Assembly (NCBI GenBank): GCA_001873675.1
Contig: MNZP01000186.1
Span: 1 to 9,569 of the forward strand
Direction of reading: 5' to 3'
Origin: Syntrophaceae bacterium CG2_30_49_12
GTDB lineage: Bacteria > Desulfobacterota > Syntrophia > Syntrophales > CG2-30-49-12
DNA length: 9,569 nt
Below, one piece after another: positions 4,649 to 9,569 of this stretch; within the stretch, counting starts at the first letter, position 1; each line of letters begins with the position of its first letter. A model generated the notes under the pieces. The model was not told the origin of the DNA. It did no database searches and saw nothing but the letters and a program-made list of their open reading frames with translations. Position numbers and translations under genes: made by a program.

Positions 4649-5590
4649 ATGCTTGAAAGAATAAGAGTTTTTTCCGGTAACGCGAATCTGGCCCTGGCGG
4701 AAAAAATATGTGAAAATCTGGGGGTCCCCCTCGGAAGGGCCAACGTGACTACTTTCAGTGACGGTGAAACCAGGGTGGAAATCAATGAAAATGTTCGGGG
4801 TATGGATGTTTTCATTATTCAATCCACCTGTACACCGGTCAATATAACCTGCATGGAACTGCTCATTATGATTGATGCCATGAAGAGGGCTTCCGCGGAT
4901 CGTATCACGGCCGTCATTCCTTATTACGGTTATGCCAGACAGGATAGAAAGGTGGCGCCCAGGGCGCCGATTTCGGCAAAACTCATTGCCGATCTGATCA
5001 CCACGGCAGGGGCCAACCGTGTTCTCTCCCTGGATCTCCACGCCGGCCAGATTCAGGGGTTTTTTAATATCCCTGTTGATAACCTGTTCGCCACCCCCGT
5101 CCTTTTAAAATACATCAAGAGAAACTATGAGGACAACATCGTCATCGTTTCCCCGGACACCGGTGGCGTTGAAAGGGCAAGGGGATTCGGCAAGAGGATA
5201 GGGGCAACCCTTGCCATCATTGATAAAAGGAGAGAAGGGCCGAATGAGGCGCAGGTCATGAATATCATCGGTAATGTAAGGGATAAAAAAGTCATCATTT
5301 TCGACGATATGATTGATACAGCGGGAACCGTGGTACAGGCAGCCGAAGCCCTGGAGAAAGAGGGCGCCACTGAAATCTCCGCCTGTTGCACCCACCCCGT
5401 TCTTTCAGGGCCGGCCATAGAGAGGATTGGATGTTCCTGCATAAAAGAGGCCGTGGTCACGGATACAATTCCTCTGCAGGAAAAAGCAAAGGCATGCGGT
5501 CGCATTAAGGTTCTCTCTGTTGCCGGATTGCTAAGTGAGGCCGTGAGAAGGATTTACTACAATGATTCGGTCAGTTCGCTTTTTATTTAG
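4649..5590 (+). CDS. prs: Ribose-phosphate pyrophosphokinase (PRPP synthetase)
   Basis: Transfers pyrophosphate from ATP to ribose 5-phosphate, making PRPP for purine, pyrimidine, His, Trp and NAD synthesis in the cytosol. The 313-residue length is standard for class I enzymes. Visible landmarks are FSDGE (36-40), PYYGYARQDRK (91-101, ATP-binding flexible region), the signature DLHAGQIQGFF (129-139, catalytic His131), the catalytic loop DKRR (192-195), the PRPP-binding loop FDDMIDTAGT (218-227) and the characteristic C-terminus SVSSLF. ATG 4649 follows AAAGGA (4638-4643). It heads a prs-rplY-pth run; rplY starts 8 bases after its stop. No conventional promoter is visible between the cassette array and the ATG: attC 3 ends only 10 bases upstream. 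Transcription may therefore come from the brnTA promoter or from further upstream. Confidence 0.97.
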   Translation: MLERIRVFSGNANLALAEKICENLGVPLGRANVTTFSDGETRVEINENVRGMDVFIIQSTCTPVNITCMELLIMIDAMKRASADRITAVIPYYGYARQDRKVAPRAPISAKLIADLITTAGANRVLSLDLHAGQIQGFFNIPVDNLFATPVLLKYIKRNYEDNIVIVSPDTGGVERARGFGKRIGATLAIIDKRREGPNEAQVMNIIGNVRDKKVIIFDDMIDTAGTVVQAAEALEKEGATEISACCTHPVLSGPAIERIGCSCIKEAVVTDTIPLQEKAKACGRIKVLSVAGLLSEAVRRIYYNDSVSSLFI

Positions 5591-5598
5591 GAGGATAG

Positions 5599-6219
5599 AT
5601 GGAGGCAAGTGAGCTAAAGGTCTGCATCCGCAATGGATGTGGAAATGGTCCGGCGAGAAGGTTGAGAAAGGAAGGATTAGTTCCGGCAGTTCTTTACGGA
5701 CCAAGGACGGAGACGATGCTGTTGTCGGTAAATTCTTCCGAGCTGATGAAGTTGTTAAGAGAAAAGGGAAAAGATGTCTTCATCAAGCTCATCATTGATG
5801 ATCAGGGGTGGAAGGGGGAAAAGTTTTCGGTCCTCAGAGAGATACAGACCAACCCGATAACGGGAAGATTTTATCATGCCGATTTCTATGAAGTCAGTAG
5901 GGATGATAAGCTCGTCTTTGATATATCCCTCCATTTTATAGGGAAGCCTGTGGGCATTGAAGAGGGGGGCAATTTTCAACATCTGAAAAGAGAACTGAAG
6001 GTTTCATGCCTTCCGGCAATACTACCCGCATTTATTGAGGTGAACGTCAGCGAGCTTCATATCGGCGAGGCGATCAAGGTACGGGACATTAAGTCGGTAG
6101 ATGGTGTAACTGTCCTTGATCCTGAAGATATGGCGATCGCCATGGTGACAGCCCCGAAAATCGTTTCTGAAACTGAAAAGGAAGATGAATCTAAATCGTC
6201 CGCAGAGGAAAAAGAGTAA
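5599..6219 (+). CDS. rplY: Large ribosomal subunit protein bL25, CTC form
   Basis: Binds 5S rRNA in the large ribosomal subunit. At 206 residues it is the long CTC (general stress protein) form, with the N-terminal 5S-binding beta-barrel plus the C-terminal TL5/CTC domain, not the short form of about 94 residues seen in E. coli. Landmarks are GNGPARRLRKEGLVPAVLYG (about 15-34), VLREIQTNPITGRFYHADFY (about 78-97), PVGIEEGGNFQHLKRELKV (about 117-135) and IEVNVSELHIGEAIKVRDI (about 146-164). The last 20 or so residues form an acidic Glu/Lys/Ser tail, common in this form. AGGAGG at 5589-5594 overlaps the prs stop codon, giving tight translational coupling. The prs-rplY(ctc)-pth order is widespread in bacteria. 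Confidence 0.96.
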   Translation: MEASELKVCIRNGCGNGPARRLRKEGLVPAVLYGPRTETMLLSVNSSELMKLLREKGKDVFIKLIIDDQGWKGEKFSVLREIQTNPITGRFYHADFYEVSRDDKLVFDISLHFIGKPVGIEEGGNFQHLKRELKVSCLPAILPAFIEVNVSELHIGEAIKVRDIKSVDGVTVLDPEDMAIAMVTAPKIVSETEKEDESKSSAEEKE

Positions 6220-6228
6220 GGTCCTCCG

Positions 6229-6825
6229 GTGAAGCTGATAGTGGGGCTGGGAAATCCTGGTAGCCGGTACCAGTTCAGTAAACATAACATGGGATTCCTG
6301 GTCCTTGATAAGTTGGCGCAGCAGCAGAATATATCCCTCCGTCAGGAGAAGTTTGACGCTCGTTTCGGAAAGGGGAAAATTGGTAAGGCCGCCGTGTTGC
6401 TTGCCAAACCACAGACCTTCATGAACCTTAGCGGCGTTGCGGTAAGAAAGCTCACCGATTACTTTAAAACAAACCTTGAAGACCTGATCGTCATTCACGA
6501 CGACATAGACCTGCCATTCAAAACAATCCGTTTAAAGATAGATGGAGGGGACGGAGGGCATAAGGGATTAAGATCTATCATAGATCATCTCGGGGGGTCA
6601 GAGTTTATCAGGGTCAGATTGGGGATAGGGAAGCCGTCCCACAGGACAATGGTGGAAGAGTATGTCTTAGGGTGTTTTTCTGAGGAGGAGATGGAAATCT
6701 TGCCTGACATTACCGGCCGGGCATGTGATGCCGTGGTGGAGGTTATTTCATCCGGTATCCAGACGGCAATGAATACATTCAATGTCAGAGGGGTCACAGA
6801 TAAAGATTGCACTTTTGAACTTTAA
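6229..6825 (+). CDS. pth: Peptidyl-tRNA hydrolase
   Basis: Releases peptides from prematurely dropped peptidyl-tRNA so that the tRNA can be reused; monomeric and cytosolic. The 198 residues include the family landmarks VGLGNPGSRY (5-14, with Asn9), KHNMGF (18-23, catalytic His19), KPQTFMNLSG (60-69, Asn66), IHDDIDLP (89-96, Asp91) and GGDGGHKGLRSI (106-117). At the position matching E. coli Asn114 this protein has Lys112 (GHKGL instead of GHNGL); a basic residue there may be a lineage feature, and all other active-site residues are present. The start is GTG 6229, with TAAGG overlapping the rplY stop as a weak ribosome binding site. The gene ends 30 bases from the convergent gene at 6856, and I see no terminator hairpin between them. 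Confidence 0.96.
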   Translation: MKLIVGLGNPGSRYQFSKHNMGFLVLDKLAQQQNISLRQEKFDARFGKGKIGKAAVLLAKPQTFMNLSGVAVRKLTDYFKTNLEDLIVIHDDIDLPFKTIRLKIDGGDGGHKGLRSIIDHLGGSEFIRVRLGIGKPSHRTMVEEYVLGCFSEEEMEILPDITGRACDAVVEVISSGIQTAMNTFNVRGVTDKDCTFEL

Positions 6826-6855
6826 ACAGTGCCGTTTTGAATTTTAGCTAACACC

Positions 6856-7443
6856 TTAATTTTTAGTCCCCTCCTTCCTTACATAAAGCAGCCTTTGAAT
6901 TACAGTGACATAGACAAAGAGAAGCAAAATCCATAAAGCAATCAAAACCTGACCGATAAGGAGACCTACTGTCAATGCTATAACCCTTTCCGCCCTGGTA
7001 AACAAACCGACCTGGCATTCGAGGCCCAGCCCCTCTGCTCTGGCTTTTACATAGCTGACAAGAAAAGAGCCGGTTAAGACAGCAAAAATAAGTACAATTT
7101 CCAGGGTGCTCTCTTTCGGTATGTACCAGATCATTAAGCCGCAAAGGATTGCTGCTTCAGAGATACGGTCGAATGTGGAGTCCAGGATGGCGCCGAATTT
7201 CGTGGCCTGATTGTTGAAACGGGCCACCGCTCCATCCACGAGATCAAATAAACCGGAGAGGAGAACCAGAAGCCCCCCGAAAAAAAAATGGCCTCCTCCA
7301 AGTAAATATGCCGCGGCAAAACTTATCACCAGCCCCGTAAAAGTAAGGGTATCAGGTTTCAGCCCGCTTTTACCCAGAACTTGCACGATAGGGGTGGTGA
7401 TTTGTGAGCCGGCTTTTTTCCGTAGCTGATCTAAGTTCACCAT
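6856..7443 (-). CDS. CDP-alcohol phosphatidyltransferase, likely phosphatidylinositol-phosphate synthase
   Basis: An integral membrane enzyme of 195 residues that exchanges the CMP of CDP-diacylglycerol for an alcohol phosphate. The family signature D-x2-DG-x2-AR-x8-G-x3-D-x3-D is complete from Asp67 to Asp92 (DLVDGAVAR … FGAILDSTFD). Hydrophobic segments at about 33-49, 52-66, 94-107, 113-130 and 152-186 fit the usual six-helix bundle. KARAEGLGLECQVGLFTRAER (about 132-152) resembles the inositol-phosphate-binding part of phosphatidylinositol-phosphate and archaetidylinositol-phosphate synthases. The gene follows an inositol 1-phosphate synthase gene on the same strand with an 87-base gap, so inositol 1-phosphate is the likely acceptor. 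Glycerol 3-phosphate (PgsA-type activity) is the alternative. ATG 7443 has no clear ribosome binding site. Confidence 0.85.
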   Translation of the reverse strand: MVNLDQLRKKAGSQITTPIVQVLGKSGLKPDTLTFTGLVISFAAAYLLGGGHFFFGGLLVLLSGLFDLVDGAVARFNNQATKFGAILDSTFDRISEAAILCGLMIWYIPKESTLEIVLIFAVLTGSFLVSYVKARAEGLGLECQVGLFTRAERVIALTVGLLIGQVLIALWILLLFVYVTVIQRLLYVRKEGTKN

Positions 7444-7530
7444 TTTGTTTAGATAGTACTATGCTTCTTTTGCTTAGAGTGACGTGGGGAAGGCTGAATC
7501 TTGCTGTAAGGTTGACATAATATGGATGGG

Positions 7531-8634
7531 CTATTTTTCGGGTAAGGTAATCGGCCCTTCCTGTTCTTCCCCCCCTATAAAGGCCTCTGTTCTTATGTGG
7601 GCTTCATCATCAGAATATTGAATGGGTGGTGATTTCATAAAGTAAGCTGAAGTAGCCACCAGAGTCCCGCTTAAACCACGTTCAAGAGCCAACTTGCAAC
7701 ATCTTATGGCATCTATAACTACACCTGCAGAATTGGGGCTGTCCCATACCTCCAACTTCAGTTCCAGGTTTAGCGGTACATCGCCAAAGGTGCGCCCTTC
7801 CATCTTTATATGGCAGAATTTGCGATCCGCTAACCAGGGTACATAATCACTGGGGCCGACATGAATGTTATCATTACCGATATCATAGTCGAGCTGTGAG
7901 ATAACAGCATTGGTTTTGGAGATTTTCTTGGATTCGAGGCGCTCACGCTCTAACATATTGTAAAAATCCATATTGCCGCCGAAATTCAACTGGTAGGTCC
8001 GCTCCAATTTGACGCCCCGATCGCGGAAGAGCCTGGTTAAAACGCGATGGACGATAGTTGCCCCCACCTGGGATTTAATATCGTCGCCTATCACGGGAAG
8101 ACCTTTTTCGGCGAATCTTTTTTGCCAGTAAGGCTCCCTGGCGATGAAAACGGGCATACAATTGATAAAGCCACAACCGGCGGTTAGTATCTGTTCTACA
8201 TACCACTTGGTAGCCATTTCGCTTCCGACGGGCAAATAATTAAGCACCACATCGGTTTTTGTATCTTTAAGGATGCCCACGATATCGGCCGTGGCCCCTG
8301 GCGCTTTGGTAATAATTCGGGACAGATATTTACCCAATCCATCATGGGTCATGCCACGATGAACGGGGACTCCTATCTTTGGCACATCGCAAAACTTAAT
8401 GGTGTTGTTGGGCGGCGTGAGGATAGCTTCCGCTAAGTCCTTGCCCACTTTGTTTTTATCAATATCAAAAGCGGCTACGAAACTGATATCGGAGACATGG
8501 CAGCCTCCCAAATTGACGTGCATTAATCCCGGGACAAAGTCTTTCTCCCCGGCATTTTTATAATAGTGAACACCCTGCACGAGGGAAGAGGCGCAATTGC
8601 CCACCCCAATGATTGCCACATTTATCTTTCTCAC
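7531..8634 (-). CDS. ino1: Myo-inositol-1-phosphate synthase (INO1 family)
   Basis: Converts glucose 6-phosphate to 1L-myo-inositol 1-phosphate with bound NAD, through oxidation, aldol cyclisation and reduction. At 367 residues it is the short form found in Actinobacteria and some other bacteria and archaea, not the form of about 530 residues found in yeast. Landmarks are the NAD-binding loop VAIIGVGNCASSLVQG (6-21), the central LNYLPVGSE (about 130-138), the catalytic-region GDDIKSQVGATIVHR (about 183-197), LNFGGNMDFYNM (about 217-228), the Lys-containing SKKISKT (about 235-241), PSDYVPWLADRK (about 259-270) and WDSPNSAGVVIDAIRC (about 296-311). The start is GTG 8634, with GGGAGGG at 8645-8651 ten bases upstream; no in-frame ATG is close. 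It heads a probable two-gene transcription unit with the phosphatidyltransferase downstream. Confidence 0.93.
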   Translation of the reverse strand: MRKINVAIIGVGNCASSLVQGVHYYKNAGEKDFVPGLMHVNLGGCHVSDISFVAAFDIDKNKVGKDLAEAILTPPNNTIKFCDVPKIGVPVHRGMTHDGLGKYLSRIITKAPGATADIVGILKDTKTDVVLNYLPVGSEMATKWYVEQILTAGCGFINCMPVFIAREPYWQKRFAEKGLPVIGDDIKSQVGATIVHRVLTRLFRDRGVKLERTYQLNFGGNMDFYNMLERERLESKKISKTNAVISQLDYDIGNDNIHVGPSDYVPWLADRKFCHIKMEGRTFGDVPLNLELKLEVWDSPNSAGVVIDAIRCCKLALERGLSGTLVATSAYFMKSPPIQYSDDEAHIRTEAFIGGEEQEGPITLPEK

Positions 8635-8661
8635 TTTTACATTGCCCTCCCTTTAAGATAA

Positions 8662-8690
8662 AGTATATGCGGAGAAAATCCCGGTGTCAA
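8662..8690 (-). promoter_or_regulatory. Promoter of the inositol lipid unit
   Basis: Read on the minus strand, a perfect TTGACA (8685-8690) and TATACT (8662-8667) are exactly 17 bases apart. Transcription would begin about 8655, giving a leader of roughly 20 bases that contains the GGGAGGG ribosome binding site. This is the closest to consensus of the promoters seen in the window. Confidence 0.75.
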
Positions 8691-8702
8691 TAAGAAAGAG
8701 AC

Positions 8703-8730
8703 TTGTATTAACCCTTCTATAAATGATAAT
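8703..8730 (+). promoter_or_regulatory. Possible hsdM promoter
   Basis: TTGTAT (8703-8708) and GATAAT (8725-8730) are 16 bases apart, 41 bases upstream of the hsdM ATG. It faces away from the ino1 promoter, so the 137-base gap 8635-8771 would hold two divergent promoters. TATAAA at 8718-8723 is an alternative -10, but its spacing to that -35 is only 9 bases. Confidence 0.35.
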
Positions 8731-8771
8731 AGTAAGGTGACCTGCTCCAAATCGCAATAAGAAAGGGAAAA

Positions 8772-9569
8772 ATGGCATCAGACGGGAACGGCGCTAATCT
8801 TGGATTTGAAAGCCAGTTGTGGGCGGCGGCGGATAAGTTGCGCGGCCATATGGACGCATCGGAATATAAACACGTTGTTCTTGGATTGATCTTTCTGAAA
8901 TACATCTCAGATGCATTCCAGGCCAAGTACAGGGAATTGGAAGCAAAAAGAAACACGGAGTACACCGATCCCGAAGACCGTGACGAATACACTTCGGCAA
9001 ATGTCTTCTGGGTCCCTAAAGAAGCGCGATGGGAAGCGCTGCAAGCGGGCGCAAAGCAGCCGACCATCGGGAAGCTCATTGATGACGCAATGATCGCCAT
9101 CGAACGGGAGAATCCTTCCCTCAAGGGGGTTTTGCAGAAAGATTATGCACGCCCGGCACTGGACAAATATCGTCTTGGGGAACTCATTGACATCATGGGT
9201 AAAATAGGAATGGGCAATGATGCCGACCGCTCGAAGGATATACTGAGCCGCGTTTACGAATATTTTCTCGGACGATTCGCTGCCGCCGAGGGCAAGGGCG
9301 GCGGTGAGTTTTACACCCCCCAGTGTATCGTTAAAATCCTGGTGCAGATGATAGAGCCGTACAGAGGCCGCGTCTATGATCCATGCTGCGGATCGGGAGG
9401 CATGTTTGTACAGAGCAAAAAGTTCGTTGAAGAGCATGGCGGCAGACAGGGCGATATTTCCATTTACGGTCAGGAATCCAACTATACTACCTGGCGGCTG
9501 GCCAAGATGAATCTGGCGATACGCAGGATTGACGCAAATCTCGGCCCGCAGAATGCGGACAGTTTCCAC
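8772..9569 (+). CDS. hsdM: Type I restriction-modification DNA methyltransferase subunit M, 5' part
   Basis: The first 266 codons of an open frame that runs off the window end. HsdM is the adenine N6-methyltransferase subunit of type I restriction-modification complexes, working with HsdS (specificity) and HsdR (restriction). The helical N-terminal domain (HsdM_N) is clear: GFESQLWAAADKLRGHMDAS (11-30) and EYKHVVLGLIFLKYISDAF (31-49). It is followed by VYEYFLGRFAAAEGKGGGEF (161-180) and YTPQCIVKILVQMI, then the AdoMet-binding motif I VYDPCCGSGGMFVQS (201-215) and YGQESNYTTWRLAKMNLAI (232-250). The catalytic NPPF/Y motif lies beyond the window. ATG 8772 has AAAGGG at 8762-8767. Full-length HsdM is about 480-520 residues, so roughly half is seen. 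hsdS and hsdR would be expected to the right. Confidence 0.93.
   Translation, partial: MASDGNGANLGFESQLWAAADKLRGHMDASEYKHVVLGLIFLKYISDAFQAKYRELEAKRNTEYTDPEDRDEYTSANVFWVPKEARWEALQAGAKQPTIGKLIDDAMIAIERENPSLKGVLQKDYARPALDKYRLGELIDIMGKIGMGNDADRSKDILSRVYEYFLGRFAAAEGKGGGEFYTPQCIVKILVQMIEPYRGRVYDPCCGSGGMFVQSKKFVEEHGGRQGDISIYGQESNYTTWRLAKMNLAIRRIDANLGPQNADSFH

Noticed and set aside
6826..6855. Bidirectional terminator between pth and the phosphatidyltransferase gene
   Set aside because: The 30-base gap contains no inverted repeat long enough for a stem.
1..9569. CRISPR array, tRNA or rRNA genes
   Set aside because: I found no regularly spaced direct repeats, and no cloverleaf or rRNA-like sequence was recognised on either strand; the repeated elements present are attC-like sites and IS ends.

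Overview
The window looks like a chromosomal segment of a Gram-negative anaerobe, most likely a deltaproteobacterium (Desulfobacterota, Syntrophobacterales-like). This rests on the gene order prs - rplY (CTC-type bL25) - pth and on a neighbouring inositol-phosphate synthase / CDP-alcohol phosphatidyltransferase pair. The taxonomic call is an inference from gene order and protein style, not from a database match.

Layout. (1) 22-2000 is a complete insertion sequence of the IS1634/IS4 type: 17-bp terminal inverted repeats, a good promoter and one intact 576-aa DDE transposase. (2) 2001-2586 is an AT-rich scrap holding two small unrecognised ORFs; the first is fused to the IS end and the second looks cut short at its C-terminus. 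(3) 2655-3237 is a type II toxin-antitoxin operon (TIGR02574-type antitoxin and RelE/ParE toxin) with its own promoter and a palindrome over the -10. (4) 3318-4638 carries three attC-like sites, all in the same orientation. They delimit two integron-type gene cassettes: one with a stand-alone TfoX C-terminal domain protein plus a small alpha/beta-barrel-like protein, the other a BrnT-BrnA toxin-antitoxin pair. No integrase is visible, so this resembles a CALIN (attC cluster lacking an integrase). The last attC ends 10 bases before the prs start codon. (5) 4649-6825 is the housekeeping operon prs-rplY-pth, tightly packed with ribosome binding sites overlapping the preceding stop codons. (6) 8634-6856 on the minus strand is a two-gene unit making inositol 1-phosphate and then, probably, phosphatidylinositol phosphate, driven by a near-consensus promoter. 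(7) From 8772 to the window end is the 5' part of a type I restriction-modification methyltransferase gene (hsdM).

How it fits together. The left half is mobile and accessory DNA (IS, AT-rich fragment, two toxin-antitoxin modules, cassettes) butted directly against a conserved essential operon. The junction seems to be the cassette recombination point, so prs-rplY-pth may now depend on transcription coming out of the cassettes, notably from an extended -10 promoter that appears to make a leaderless brnT message. The right half is lipid metabolism, then the start of a restriction-modification locus.

The strongest unusual signal is the integrase-less cassette array at the 5' edge of prs, and in particular the bicistronic TfoX-C cassette of unknown function.
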